Assembly: GCA_945643635.1 (NCBI GenBank)
Contig: CALZFC010000103.1
Location: 1-64,000 of the forward strand
DNA: 64,000 nucleotides
Reading direction: 5' to 3'
From: Allodiplogaster sudhausi
Taxonomy: Eukaryota; Nematoda; Chromadorea; Rhabditida; Diplogasteridae
A program made the position numbers and the translations under genes. Positions 22,403 to 38,200 of this stretch are shown piece after piece. The notes under the pieces are model-generated. The model was not told the DNA's origin and did no database searches. It saw nothing but the letters and a program-made list of their open reading frames with translations. Each line of letters starts with the position of its first letter. Within the stretch, counting starts at the first letter, position 1.

Positions 22403-25400
22403 ATTGTACCTCAAATTTGGAACCCGCAGGTTAACGATGTGGGAAAATCATTCAGGCGGAAGGATTACTGCACAATACACTCGCCGTATTTATCAATGTA
22501 GAAGGATTTATTTCATGAATAAATTTATTTTAGAAATATTTAATTATCACACGAGATCAATTCTCATTTCTTGTGTAATTGTTGGCTCCGCCGCAGCAGA
22601 GCCTTTCCAACATTTAGATTTAGGCCACACTTCTCGGTGAGCCAGACCGAATTGTACCTCAAATTTGGAACCCGCAGGTTGACGATGTGGGAACGTCATT
22701 CAGGCGGAAGGACCACTGCACCCTACACTCGCTGTATTTATCAATGTAGAAGGATTTATTTCATGAATAAATTTATTTTAGAAATATTTAATTATCACAC
22801 GAGATCAATTCTCATTTCTTGTGTAATTGTTGGCTCCGCCGCAGCAGAGCCTTTCCAAAATTTAGATTTAGGCCACACCCCTCGGTGAGCCAGACCGAAT
22901 GTGTACCTCAAACTTGGAACCCGTAGGTTGACGACGTAGGAAAGTCATTCAGGTGGAAGGACCACTGCAACCTATACTCGAAGTATTTATCAATGTAGAA
23001 GGATTTATTTCATGAATAAATTTATTTTAGAAAGATTTAGTTATCACACGAGATCAATTCTCACTTCTTGTGTAATTGTTGGCTCCGCCGCAGCAGAGCC
23101 TTTCCAACATTTAGATTTAGGCCGCACCTCTCGGTGAGCCAGACCGAATTGTACCTCAAATTTGGAATCCGAAGGTTAACGATGTGGGAAAATCATTCAG
23201 GCGGAAGGATTACTGCACAATACACTCGCCGTATTTATCAATGTAGAAGGATTTATTTCATGAATAAATTTATTTTAGAAATATTTAATTATCACACGAG
23301 ATCAATTCTCATTTCTTGTGTAATTGTTGGCTCCGCCGCAGCAGAGCCTTTCCAACATTTAGATTTAGGCCACACTTCTCGGTGAGCCAGACCGAATTGT
23401 ACCTCAAATTTGGAACCCGCAGGTTGACGATGTGGGAACGTCATTCAGGCGGAAGGACCACTGCACCCTACACTCGCTGTATTTATCAATGTAGAAGGAT
23501 TTATTTCATGAATAAATTTATTTTAGAAATATTTAATTATCACACGAGATCAATTCTCATTTCTTGTGTAATTGTTGGCTCCGCCGCAGCAGAGCCTTTC
23601 CAAAATTTAGATTTAGGCCACACCCCTCGGTGAGCCAGACCGAATGTGTACCTCAAATTTGGAACCCGCAGGTTGACGATGTGGGAACGTCATTCAGGCG
23701 GAAGGACCACTACACCCTACACTCGCTGTATTTATCAATGTAGAAGGATTTATTTCATGAATAAATTTATTTTAGAAATATTTAATTAACACACGAGATC
23801 AATTCTCATTTCTTGTGTAATTGTTGGCTCCGCCGCAGCAGAGCCTTTCCAAAATTTAGATTTAGGCCACACCCCTCGGTGAGCCAGACCGAATGTGTAC
23901 CTCAAATTTGGAACCCGCAGGTTGACGATGTGGGAACGTCATTCAGGCGGAAGGACCACTGCACCCTACACTCGCTGTATTTATCAATGTAGAAGGATTT
24001 ATTTCATGAATAAATTTATTTTAGAAATATTTAATTATCACACGAGATCAATTCTCATTTCTTGTGTAATTGTTGGCTCCGCCGCAGCAGAGCCTTTCCA
24101 ACATTTAGATTTAGGCCACACCTCTCGGTGAGCCAGACCGAATTGTACCTCAAATTTGGAACCCGCAGGTTAACGATGTGGGAAAATCATTCAGGCGGAA
24201 GGATTACTGCACAATACACTCGCCGTATTTATCAATGTAGAAGGATTTATTTCATGAATAAATTTATTTTAGAAATATTTAATTATCACACGAGATCAAT
24301 TCTCATTTCTTGTGTAATTGTTGGCTCCGCCGCAGCAGAGCCTTTCCAACATTTAGATTTAGGCCACACTTCTCGGTGAGCCAGACCGAATTGTACCTCA
24401 AATTTGGAACCCGCAGGTTGACGATGTGGGAACGTCATTCAGGCGGAAGGACCACTGCACCCTACACTCGCTGTATTTATCAATGTAGAAGGATTTATTT
24501 CATGAATAAATTTATTTTAGAAATATTTAATTATCACACGAGATCAATTCTCATTTCTTGTGTAATTGTTGGCTCCGCCGCAGCAGAGCCTTTCCAAAAT
24601 TTAGATTTAGGCCACACCCCTCGGTGAGCCAGACCGAATGTGTACCTCAAATTGGAACCCGTAGGTTGACGACGTAGGAAAGTCATTCAGGTGGAAGGAC
24701 CACTGCAACCTATACTCGAAGTATTTATCAATGTAGAAGGATTTATTTCATGAATAAATTTATTTTAGAAAGATTTAGTTATCACACGAGATCAATTCTC
24801 ACTTCTTGTGTAATTGTTGGCTCCGCCGCAGCAGAGCCTTTCCAACATTTAGATTTAGGCCACACCTCTCGGTGAGCCAGACCGAATTGTACCTCAAATT
24901 TGGAACCGAAGGTTAACGATGTGGGAAAATCATTCAGGCGGAAGGATTACTGCACAATACACTCGCCGTATTTATCAATGTAGAAGGATTTATTTCATGA
25001 ATAAATTTATTTTAGAAATATTTAATTATCACACGAGATCAATTCTCATTTCTTGTGTAATTGTTGGCTCCGCCGCAGCAGAGCCTTTCCAACATTTAGA
25101 TTTAGGCCACACTTCTCGGTGAGCCAGACCGAATTGTACCTCAAATTTGGAACCCGCAGGTTGACGATGTGGGAACGTCATTCAGGCGGAAGGACCACTG
25201 CACCCTACACTCGCTGTATTTATCAATGTAGAAGGATTTATTTCATGAATAAATTTATTTTAGAAATATTTAATTATCACACGAGATCAATTCTCATTTC
25301 TTGTGTAATTGTTGGCTCCGCCGCAGCAGAGCCTTTCCAAAATTTAGATTTAGGCCACACCCCTCGGTGAGCCAGACCGAATGTGTACCTCAAATTTGGA

Positions 25401-26299
25401 ACCCGCAGGTTGACGATGTGGGAACGTCATTCAGGCGGAAGGACCACTGCACCCTACACTCGCTGTATTTATCAATGTAGAAGGATTTATTTCATGAATA
25501 AATTTATTTTAGAAATATTTAATTAACACACGAGATCAATTCTCATTTCTTGTGTAATTGTTGGCTCCGCCGCAGCAGAGCCTTTCCAAAATTTAGATTT
25601 AGGCCACACCTCTCGGTGAGCCAGACCGAATGTGTACCTCAAATTTGGAACCCGCAGGTTGACGATGTGGGAAAGTCATTCAGGCGGAAGGATTACTGCA
25701 CAATACACTCGCCGTATTTATCAATGTAGAAGGATTTATTTCATGAATAAATTTATTTTAGAAATATTTAATTAACACACGAGATCAATTCTCATTTCTT
25801 GTGTAATTGTTGGCTCCGCCGCAGCAGAGCCTTTCCAAAATTTAGATTTAGGCCACACCCCTCGGTGAGCCAGACCGAATGTGTACCTCAAACTTGGAAC
25901 CCGCAGGTTGACGACGTAGGAAAGTCATTCAGGTGGAAGGACCACTGCAACCTATACTCGAAGTATTTATCAATGTAGAAGGATTTATTTCATGAATAAA
26001 TTTATTTTAGAAAGATTTAGTTATCACACGAGATCAATTCTCACTTCTTGTGTAATTGTTGGCTCCGCCGCAGCAGAGCCTTTCCAACATTTAGATTTAG
26101 GCCACACCTCTCGGTGAGCCAGACCGAATTGTACCTCAAATTTGGAACCCGAAGGTTAACGATGTGGGAAAATCATTCAGGCGGAAGGATTACTGCACAA
26201 TACACTCGCCGTATTTATCAATGTATAAGGATTTATTTCATGAATAAATTTATTTTAGAAATATTTAATTATCACACGAGATCAATTCTCATTTCTTGT

Positions 26300-29200
26300 G
26301 TAATTGTTGGATCCACCGCAGCAGTCTTTCCAAAATTTAGATTTAGGCCACACCTCTCGGTGAGCCAGACCGAATGTGTACCTCAAATTTGGAACCCGTA
26401 GGTTGACGACGTAGGAAAGTCATTCAGGCGGAAGGACCACTGCAACCTATACTCGAAGTATTTATCAATGTAGAAGGATTTATTTCATGAATAAATTTAT
26501 TTTAGAAATATTTAATTATCATACGAGATCAATTCTCATTTCTTGTGTAATTGTTGGCTCCGCCGCAGCAGAGCCTTTCCAACATTTAGATTTAGGCCAC
26601 ACTTCTCGGTGAGCCAGACCGAATTGTACCTCAAATTTGGAACCCGCAGGTTGACGATGTGGGAACGTCATTCAGGCGGAAGGACCACTGCACCCTACAC
26701 TCGCTGTATTTATCAATGTAGAAGGATTTATTTCATGAATAAATTTATTTTAGAAATATTTAATTATCACACGAGATCAATTCTCATTTCTTGTGTAATT
26801 GTTGGCTCCGCCGCAGCAGAGCCTTTCCAAAATTTAGATTTAGGCCACACCCCTCGGTGAGCCAGACCGAATGTGTACCTCAAATTTGGAACCCGTAGGT
26901 TGACGTTAGATGAAAGTCATTCAATCGGAAGGACCACTGCACCTGACACTGGCCGTATTTATCAATAAGGAAGGATTTATGTTATGACAAATTTATTTTA
27001 GAATTATTTAATTCTTACACGAAATCAATTCTCATTTCTTGTGTAATTGTTGGCTCCGCCGCAGCAGAGCCTTTCCAACATTTAGATTTAGGCCACACTT
27101 CTCGGTGAGCCAGACCGAATTGTACCTCAAATTTGGAACCCGCAGGTTAACGATGTGGGAAAGTCATTCAGGCGGAAGGACCACTGCACAATACACTCGC
27201 TGTATTTATCAATGTAGAAGGATTTATTTCATGAATAAATTTATTTTAGAAATATTTAATTATCATACGAGATCAATTCTCATTTCTTGTGTAATTGTTG
27301 GCTCCGCTGCAGCAGAGCCTTTCCAAAATTTAGATTTAGGCCACACCTCTCGGTGAGCCAGACCGAATCTGTACCTCAAATTTGGAACCCGTACTTTGCG
27401 ACGTAGGAAAGTCATTCAGGCGGACGGACCACTGCACCCTATACTCGAAGTATTTATCAATGTAGAAGGTTTTTTTTCATGAATATATTTATTTTAGAAA
27501 TATTTAATTATCACACGAGATCAATTCTTATTTCTTGTGTAATTGTTGGATCCACCGCAGCAGTCTTTCCAAAATTTAGATTTAGGCCACACCTCTCGGT
27601 GAGCCAGACCGAATGTGTACCTCAAATTTGGAACCCGTAGGTTGGCGACGTAGGAAAGTCATTCAGGCGGACGGACCACTGCACCCTATACTCGAAGTAT
27701 TTATCAATGTAGAAGGTTTTTTTTCATGAATATATTTATTTTAGAAATATTTAATTATCACACGAGATCAATTCTTATTTCTTGTGTAATTGTTGGATCC
27801 ACCGCAGCAGTCTTTCCAAAATTTAGATTTAGGCCACACCTCTCGGTGAGCCAGACCGAATGTGTACCTCAAATTTGGAACCCGTACTTTGGCGACGTAG
27901 GAAAGTCATTCAGGCGGACGGACCACTGCACCCTATACTCGAAGTATTTATCAATGTAGAAGGTTTTTTTCATGAATATATTTATTTTAGAAATATTTAA
28001 TTATCACACGAGATCAATTCTTATTTCTTGTGTAATTGTTGGATCCACCGCAGCAGTCTTTCCAAAATTTAGATTTAGGCCACACCTCTCGGTGAGCCAG
28101 ACCGAATGTGTACCTCAAATTTGGAACCCGTACTTTGGCGACGTAGGAAAGTCATTCAGGCGGAAGGACCACTGCACCCTATACTCGAAGTATTTATCAA
28201 TGTAGAAGGTTTTTTTTCATGAATATATTTATTTTAGAAATATTTAATTATCACACGAGATCAATTCTCATTTCTTGTGTAATTGTTGGATCCACCGCAG
28301 CAGTCTTTCCAAAATTTAGATTTAGGCCACACCTCTCGGTGAGCCAGACCGAATGTGTACCTCAAATTTGGAACCCGTAGGTTGACGACGTAGGAAAGTC
28401 ATTCAGGTGGAAGGACCACTGCAACCTATACTCGAAGTATTTATCAATGTAGAAGGATTTATTTCATGAATAAATTTATTTTAGAAATATTTAATTATCA
28501 CACGAGATCAATTCTCACTTCTTGTGTAATTGTTGGATCCGCCGCAGCAGTCTTTCCAAAATTTAGATTTAGGCCACACCTCTCGGTGAGCCAGACCGAA
28601 TGTGTACCTCAAATTTGGAACCCGTACTTTGGCGACGTAGGAAAGTCATTCAGGCGGACGGACCACTGCACCCTATACTCGAAGTATTTATCAATGTAGA
28701 AGGTTTTTTTTCATGAATATATTTATTTTAGAAATATTTAATTATCACACGAGATCAATTCTTATTTCTTGTGTAATTGTTGGCTCCACCGCAGCAGTCT
28801 TTCCAAAATTTAGATTTAGGCCACACCTCTCGGTGAGCCAGACCGAATGTGTACCTCAAATTTGGAACCCGTACTTTGGCGACGTAGGAAAGTCATTCAG
28901 GCGGACGGACCACTGCACCCTATACTCGAAGTATTTATCAATGTAGAAGGTTTTTTTCATGAATATATTTATTTTAGAAATATTTAATTATCACACGAGA
29001 TCAATTCTCACTTCTTGTGTAATTGTTGGATCCACCGCAGCAGTCTTTCCAAAATTTAGATTTAGGCCACACCTCTCGGTGAGCCAGACCGAATGTGTAC
29101 CTCAAATTTGGAACCCGTAGGTTGACGACGTAGGAAAGTCATTCAGGCGGAAGGACCACTGCAACCTATACTCGAAGTATTTATCAATGTAGAAGGATTT

Positions 29201-32200
29201 ATTTCATGAATAAATTTATTTTAGAAATATTTAATTATCACACGAGATCAATTCTCATTTCTTGTGTAATTGTTGGCTCCGCCGCAGCAGAGCCTTTCCA
29301 ACATTTAGATTTAGGCCACACTTCTCGGTGAGCCAGACCGAATTGTACCTCAAATTTGGAACCCGCAGGTTGACGATGTGGGAACGTCATTCAGGCGGAA
29401 GGACCACTGCACCCTACACTCGCTGTATTTATCAATGTAGAAGGATTTATTTCATGAATAAATTTATTTTAGAAATATTTAATTATCACACGAGATCAAT
29501 TCTCATTTCTTGTGTAATTGTTGGCTCCGCCGCAGCAGAGCCTTTCCAAAATTTAGATTTAGGCCACACCCCTCGGTGAGCCAGACCGAATGTGTACCTC
29601 AAATTTGGAACCCGTAGGTTGACGTTAGATGAAAGTCATTAAATCGGAAGGACCACTGCACCTGACACTGGCCGTATTGATCAATAAGGAAGGATTTATG
29701 TTATGGACAAATTTATTTTAGAATTATTTAATTCTTACACGAATCAATTCTCATTTCTTGTGTAATTGTTGGCTCCGCCGCAGCAGAGCCTTTCCAACAT
29801 TTAGATTTAGGCCACACTTCTCGGTGAGCCAGACCGAATTGTACCTCAAATTTGGAACCCGCAGGTTAACGATGTGGGAAAGTCATTCAGGCGGAAGGAC
29901 CACTGCACAATACACTCGCTGTATTTATCAATGTAGAAGGATTTATTTCATTAATAAATTTATTTTAGAAATATTTAATTATCATACGAGATCAATTCTC
30001 ATTTCTTGTGTAATTGTTGGCTCCGCTGCAGCAGAGCCTTTCCAAAATTTAGATTTAGGCCACACCTCTCGGTGAGCCAGACCGAATCTGTACCTCAAAT
30101 TTGGAACCCGTACTTTGGCGACGTAGGAAAGTCATTCAGGCGGACGGACCACTGCACCCTATACTCGAAGTATTTATCAATGTAGAAGGTTTTTTTTCAT
30201 GAATATATTTATTTTAGAAATATTTAATTATCACACGAGATCAATTCTTATTTCTTGTGTAATTGTTGGATCCACCGCAGCAGTCTTTCCAAAATTTAGA
30301 TTTAGGCCACACCTCTCGGTGAGCCAGACCGAATGTGTACCTCAAATTTGGAACCCGTAGGTTGGCGACGTAGGAAAGTCATTCAGGCGGACGGACCACT
30401 GCACCCTATACTCGAAGTATTTATCAATGTAGAAGGTTTTTTTTCATGAATATATTTATTTTAGAAATATTTAATTATCACACGAGATCAATTCTTATTT
30501 CTTGTGTAATTGTTGGATCCACCGCAGCAGTCTTTCCAAAATTTAGATTTAGGCCACACCTCTCGGTGAGCCAGACCGAATGTGTACCTCAAATTTGGAA
30601 CCCGTACTTTGGCGACGTAGGAAAGTCATTCAGGCGGACGGACCACTGCACCCTATACTCGAAGTATTTATCAATGTAGAAGGTTTTTTTTCATGAATAT
30701 ATTTATTTTAGAAATATTTAATTATCACACGAGATCAATTCTCATTTCTTGTGTAATTGTTGGATCCACCGCAGCAGTCTTTCCAAAATTTAGATTTAGG
30801 CCACACCTCTCGGTGAGCCAGACCGAATGTGTACCTCAAATTTGGAACCCGTACTTTGGCGACGTAGGAAAGTCATTCAGGCGGACGGACCACTGCACCC
30901 TATACTCGAAGTATTTATCAATGTAGAAGGTTTTTTTTCATGAATATATTTATTTTAGAAATATTTAATTATCACACGAGATCAATTCTTATTTCTTGTG
31001 TAATTGTTGGATCCACCGCAGCAGTCTTTCCAAAATTTAGATTTAGGCCACACCTCTCGGTGAGCCAGACCGAATGTGTACCTCAAATTTGGAACCCGTA
31101 GGTTGACGACGTAGGAAAGTCATTCAGGTGGAAGGACCACTGCAACCTATACTCGAAGTATTTATCAATGTAGAAGGATTTATTTCATGAATAAATTTAT
31201 TTTAGAAATATTTAATTATCACACGAGATCAATTCTCATTTCTTGTGTAATTGTTGGCTCCGCTGCAGCAGTGCCTTTCTAAAATTTAGATTTAAGCCAC
31301 ACCTCTCGGTGAGCCAGACCGAATGTCTACCTCAAATTTGGAACCCGTAGGTTGACGTTAGATGAAAGTCATTCAGGCGGACGGACCACTGCACCTGACA
31401 CTCGCCGTATTTATCAATAAGAAGGATTTATTTATGGACAAATTTATTTTAGAATTATTTAATTCTTACACGAATCAATTCTCATTTCTTGTGTAATTGT
31501 TGGCTCCGCCGCAGCAGAGCCTTTCCAACATTTAGATTTAGGCCACACTTCTCGGTGAGCCAGACCGAATGTGTACCTCAAATTTGGAACCCGTACTTTG
31601 GCGACGTAGGAAAGTCATTCAGGCGGACGGACCACTGCACCCTATACTCGAAGTATTTATCAATGTAGAAGGTTTTTTTTCATGAATATATTTATTTTAG
31701 AAATATTTAATTATCACACGAGATCAATTCTTATTTCTTGTGTAATTGTTGGATCCACCGCAGCAGTCTTTCCAAAATTTAGATTTAGGCCACACCTCTC
31801 GGTGAGCCAGACCGAATGTGTACCTCAAATTTGGAACCCGTACTTTGGCGACGTAGGAAAGTCATTCAGGCGGACGGACCACTGCACCCTATACTCGAAG
31901 TATTTATCAATGTAGAAGGTTTTTTTTCATGAATATATTTATTTTAGAAATATTTAATTATCACACGAGATCAATTCTTATTTCTTGTGTAATTGTTGGA
32001 TCCACCGCAGCAGTCTTTCCAAAATTTAGATTTAGGCCACACCTCTCGGTGAGCCAGACCGAATGTGTACCTCAAATTTGGAACCCGTAGGTTGACGACG
32101 TAGGAAAGTCATTCAGGTGGAAGGACCACTGCAACCTATACTCGAAGTATTTATCAATGTAGAAGGATTTATTTCATGAATAAATTTATTTTAGAAATAT

Positions 32201-35200
32201 TTAATTATCACACGAGATCAATTCTCATTTCTTGTGTAATAGTTGGCTCCGCTGCAGCAGTGCCTTTCTAAAATTTAGATTTAGCCACACCTCTCGGTGA
32301 GCCAGACCGAATGTCTACCTCAAATTTGGAACCCGTAGGTTGACGTTAGATGAAAGTCATTAAATCGGACGGACCACTGCACCTGACACTGGCCGTATTC
32401 ATCAATAAGGAAGGATTTATGTTATGGACAAATTTATTTTAGAATTATTTAATTCTTACACGAAATCAATTCTCATTTCTTGTGTAATTGTTGGCTCCGC
32501 CGCAGCAGAGCCTTTCCAACATTTAGATTTAGGCCACACTTCTCGGTGAGCCAGACCGAATGTGTACCTCAAATTTGGAACCCGTACTTTGGCGACGTAG
32601 GAAAGTCATTCAGGCGGACGGACCACTGCACCCTATACTCGAAGTATTTATCAATGTAGAAGGTTTTTTTTCATGAATATATTTATTTTAGAAATATTTA
32701 ATTATCACACGAGATCAATTCTTATTTCTTGTGTAATTGTTGGATCCACCGCAGCAGTCTTTCCAAAATTTAGATTTAGGCCACACCTCTCGGTGAGCCA
32801 GACCGAATGTGTACCTCAAATTTGGAACCCGTAGGTTGGCGACGTAGGAAAGTCATTCAGGCGGACGGACCACTGCACCCTATACTCGAAGTATTTATCA
32901 ATGTAGAAGGTTTTTTTTCATGAATATATTTATTTTAGAAATATTTAATTATCACACGAGATCAATTCTCATTTCTTGTGTAATTGTTGGCTCCGCCGCA
33001 GCAGAGCCTTTCCAACATTTAGATTTAGGCCACACCTCTCGGTGAGCCAGACCGAATTGTACCTCAAATTTGGAACCCGCAGGTTGACGATGTGGGAAAG
33101 TCATTCAGGCGGAAGGACCACTGCACCCTACACTCGCTGTATTTATCAATGTAGAAGGATTTATTTCATGAATAAATTTATTTTAGAAATATTTAATTAT
33201 CACACGAGATCAATTCTCATTTCTTGTGTAATTGTTGGCTCCGCCGCAGCAGAGCCTTTCCAAAATTTAGATTTAGGCCACACCCCTCGGTGAGCCAGAC
33301 CGAATGTGTACCTCAAATTGGAACCCGTAGGTTGACGTTAGATGAAAGTCATTAAATCGGAAGGACCACTGCACCTGACACTGGCCGTATTGATCAATAA
33401 GAAGGATTTATGTTATGGACAAATTTATTTTAGAATTATTTAATTCTTACACGAAATCAATTCTCATTTCTTGTGTAATTGTTGGCTCCGCCGCAGCAGA
33501 GCCTTTCCAACATTTAGATTTAGGCCACACTTCTCGGTGAGCCAGACCGAATTGTACCTCAAATTTGGAACCCGCAGGTTAACGATGTGGGAAAGTCATT
33601 CAGGCGGAAGGACCACTGCACAATACACTCGCTGTATTTATCAATGTAGAAGGATTTATTTCATTAATAAATTTATTTTAGAAATATTTAATTATCATAC
33701 GAGATCAATTCTCATTTCTTGTGTAATTGTTGGCTCCGCTGCAGCAGAGCCTTTCCAAAATTTAGATTTAGGCCACACCTCTCGGTGAGCCAGACCGAAT
33801 CTGTACCTCAAATTTGGAACCCGTACTTTGGCGACGTAGGAAAGTCATTCAGGCGGACGGACCACTGCACCCTATACTCGAAGTATTTATCAATGTAGAA
33901 GGTTTTTTTTCATGAATATATTTATTTTAGAAATATTTAATTATCACACGAGATCAATTCTTATTTCTTGTGTAATTGTTGGATCCACCGCAGCAGTCTT
34001 TCCAAAATTTAGATTTAGGCCACACCTCTCGGTGAGCCAGACCGAATGTGTACCTCAAATTTGGAACCCGTAGGTTGGCGACGTAGGAAAGTCATTCAGG
34101 CGGACGGACCACTGCACCCTATACTCGAAGTATTTATCAATGTAGAAGGTTTTTTTTCATGAATATATTTATTTTAGAAATATTTAATTATCACACGAGA
34201 TCAATTCTTATTTCTTGTGTAATTGTTGGATCCACCGCAGCAGTCTTTCCAAAATTTAGATTTAGGCCACACCTCTCGGTGAGCCAGACCGAATGTGTAC
34301 CTCAAATTTGGAACCCGTACTTTGGCGACGTAGGAAAGTCATTCAGGCGGAAGGACCACTGCACCCTATACTCGAAGTATTTATCAATGTAGAAGGTTTT
34401 TTTTCATGAATATATTTATTTTAGAAATATTTAATTATCACACGAGATCAATTCTTATTTCTTGTGTAATTGTTGGATCCACCGCAGCAGTCTTTCCAAA
34501 ATTTAGATTTAGGCCACACCTCTCGGTGAGCCAGACCGAATGTGTACCTCAAATTTGGAACCCGTACTTTGGCGACGTAGGAAAGTCATTCAGGCGGACG
34601 GACCACTGCACCCTATACTCGAAGTATTTATCAATGTAGAAGGTTTTTTTTCATGAATATATTTATTTTAGAAATATTTAATTATCACACGAGATCAATT
34701 CTTATTTCTTGTGTAATTGTTGGATCCACCGCAGCAGTCTTTCCAAAATTTAGATTTAGGCCACACCTCTCGGTGAGCCAGACCGAATGTGTACCTCAAA
34801 TTTGGAACCCGTAGGTTGACGACGTAGGAAAGTCATTCAGGCGGAAGGACCACTGCACCTATACTCGAAGTATTTATCAATGTAGAAGGATTTATTTCAT
34901 GAATAAATTTATTTTAGAAATATTTAATTATCACACGAGATCAATTCTCATTTCTTGTGTAATAGTTGGCTCCGCTGCAGCAGTGCCTTTCTAAAATTTA
35001 GATTTAGGCCACACCTCTCGGTGAGCCAGACCGAATGTCTACCTCAAATTTGGAACCCGTAGGTTGACGTTAGATGAAAGTCATTAAATCGGAAGGACCA
35101 CTGCACCTGACACTGGCCGTATTCATCAATAAGGAAGGATTTATGTTATGGACAAATTTATTTTAGAATTATTTAATTCTTACACGAAATCAATTCTCAT

Positions 35201-38200
35201 TTCTTGTGTAATTGTTGGCTCCGCCGCAGCAGAGCCTTTCCAACATTTAGATTTAGGCCACACTTCTCGGTGAGCCAGACCGAATGTGTACCTCAAATTT
35301 GGAACCCGTACTTTGGCGACGTAGGAAAGTCATTCAGGCGGACGGACCACTGCACCCTATACTCGAAGTATTTATCAATGTAGAAGGTTTTTTTTCATGA
35401 ATATATTTATTTTAGAAATATTTAATTATCACACGAGATCAATTCTTATTTCTTGTGTAATTGTTGGATCCACCGCAGCAGTCTTTCCAAAATTTAGATT
35501 TAGGCCACACCTCTCGGTGAGCCAGACCGAATGTGTACCTCAAATTTGGAACCCGTACTTTGGCGACGTAGGAAAGTCATTCAGGCGGACGGACCACTGC
35601 ACCCTATACTCGAAGTATTTATCAATGTAGAAGGTTTTTTTTCATGAATATATTTATTTTAGAAATATTTAATTATCACACGAGATCAATTCTTATTTCT
35701 TGTGTAATTGTTGGATCCACCGCAGCAGTCTTTCCAAAATTTAGATTTAGGCCACACCTCTCGGTGAGCCAGACCGAATGTGTACCTCAAATTTGGAACC
35801 CGTAGGTTGACGACGTAGGAAAGTCATTCAGGCGGAAGGACCACTGCAACCTATACTCGAAGTATTTATCAATGTAGAAGGATTTATTTCATGAATAAAT
35901 TTATTTTAGAAATATTTAATTATCACACGAGATCAATTCTCATTTCTTGTGTAATAGTTGGCTCCGCTGCAGCAGTGCCTTTCTAAAATTTAGATTTAGG
36001 CCACACCTCTCGGTGAGCCAGACCGAATGTCTACCTCAAATTTGGAACCCGTAGGTTGACGTTAGATGAAAGTCATTAAATCGGAAGGACCACTGCACCT
36101 GACACTGGCCGTATTCATCAATAAGGAAGGATTTATGTTATGGACAAATTTATTTTAGAATTATTTAATTCTTACACGAAATCAATTCTCATTTCTTGTG
36201 TAATTGTTGGCTCCGCCGCAGCAGAGCCTTTCCAACATTTAGATTTAGGCCACACTTCTCGGTGAGCCAGACCGAATGTGTACCTCAAATTTGGAACCCG
36301 TACTTTGGCGACGTAGGAAAGTCATTCAGGCGGACGGACCACTGCACCCTATACTCGAAGTATTTATCAATGTAGAAGGATTTTTTTTCATGAATATATT
36401 TATTTTAGAAATATTTAATTATCACACGAGATCAATTCTTATTTCTTGTGTAATTGTTGGCTCCACCGCAGCAGTCTTTCCAAAATTTAGATTTAGGCCA
36501 CACCTCTCGGTGAGCCAGACCGAATGTGTACCTCAAATTTGGAACCCGTAGGTTGGCGACGTAGGAAAGTCATTCAGGCGGACGGACCACTGCACCCTAT
36601 ACTCGAAGTATTTATCAATGTAGAAGGTTTTTTTTCATGAATATATTTATTTTAGAAATATTTAATTATCACACGAGATCAATTCTTATTTCTTGTGTAA
36701 TTGTTGGATCCACCGCAGCAGTCTTTCCAAAATTTAGATTTAGGCCACACCTCTCGGTGAGCCAGACCGAATGTGTACCTCAAATTTGGAACCCGTAGGT
36801 TGGCGACGTAGGAAAGTCATTCAGGCGGAAGGACCACTGCACCCTATACTCGAAGTATTTATCAATGTAGAAGGATTTATTTCATGAATAAATTTATTTT
36901 AGAAATATTTAATTATCACACGAGATCAATTCTCATTTCTTGTGTAATTGTTGGCTCCGCTGCAGCAGAGCCTTTCCAAAATTTAGATTTAGGCCACACC
37001 TCTCGGTGAGCCAGACCGAATGTCTACCTCAAATTTGGAACCCGTAGTTTGACGACGAAGGAAAGTCATTCAGGCGGAAGGACCACTGCACCCTATACTC
37101 GAAGTATTTATCAATATAGAAGGATTTATTTCATGAATAAATTTATTTTAGAAATATTTAATTATCACACGAAATCAATTCTCATTTCTTGTGTAATTGT
37201 TGGCTCCGCCGCAGCAGAGCCTTTCCAACATTTAGATTTAGGCCACACTTCTCGGTGAGCCAGACCGAATTTTACCTCAAATTTGGAACCCGCAGGTTAA
37301 CGATGTGGGAAAGTCATTCAGGCGGAAGGACCACTGCACCCTATACTCGAAGTATTTATCAATGTAGAAGGATTTATTTCATGAATAAATTTATTTTAGA
37401 AATATTTAATTATCACACGAGATCAATTCTCATTTCTTGTGTAATTGTTGGCTCCGCTGCAGCAGAGCCTTTCCAAAATTTAGATTTAGGCCACACCTCT
37501 CGGTGAGCCAGACCGAATGTGTACCTCAAATTTGGAACCCGTAGTTTGACGACGTAGGAAAGTCATTCAGGCGGAAGGACCACTGCACCCTATACTCGAA
37601 GTATTTATCAATGTAGAAGGATTTATTTCATGAATAAATTTATTTTAGAAATATTTAATTATCACACGAGATCAATTCTCATTTCTTGTGTAATTGTTGG
37701 CTCCGCCGCAGCAGAGCCTTTCCAAAATTTAGATTTAGGCCACACCTCTCGGTGAGCCAGACCGAATGTGTACCTCAAATTTGGAACCCGTACTTTGGCG
37801 ACGTAGGAAAGTCATTCAGGCGGACGGACCACTGCACCCTATACTCGAAGTATTTATCAATGTAGAAGGTTTTTTTTCATGAATATATTTATTTTAGAAA
37901 TATTTAATTATCACACGAGATCAATTCTTATTTCTTGTGTAATTGTTGGATCCACCGCAGCAGTCTTTCCAAAATTTAGATTTAGGCCACACCTCTCGGT
38001 GAGCCAGACCGAATGTGTACCTCAAATTTGGAACCCGTAGGTTGGCGACGTAGGAAAGTCATTCAGGCGGAAGGACCACTGCACCTATACTCGAAGTATT
38101 TATCAATGTAGAAGGATTTATTTCATGAATAAATTTATTTTAGAAATATTTAATTATCACACGAGATCAATTCTCATTTCTTGTGTAATTGTTGGCTCCG

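Larger units (their letters stand above)
16467..26300. repeat. Sub-block of class A satellite with multi-monomer periodicity
   Basis: Diagnostic variants recur at multiples of the monomer. A GGGAACGTC plus CACCCTACACTCGCTG variant type has copies at 17926, 19171, 20413, 22156 and 23895, spacings of 1245, 1242, 1743 and 1739 bp (5, 5, 7 and 7 monomers). Another set is offset by 2,985 bp (19338/22323, 19586/22571, 20083/23068). Confidence 0.75.

Noticed and set aside
22390..22440. CENP-B box in the satellite monomer
   Set aside because: TTTGGAACCCG resembles part of the box, but the required TTCG...CGGG bases are not present on either strand.
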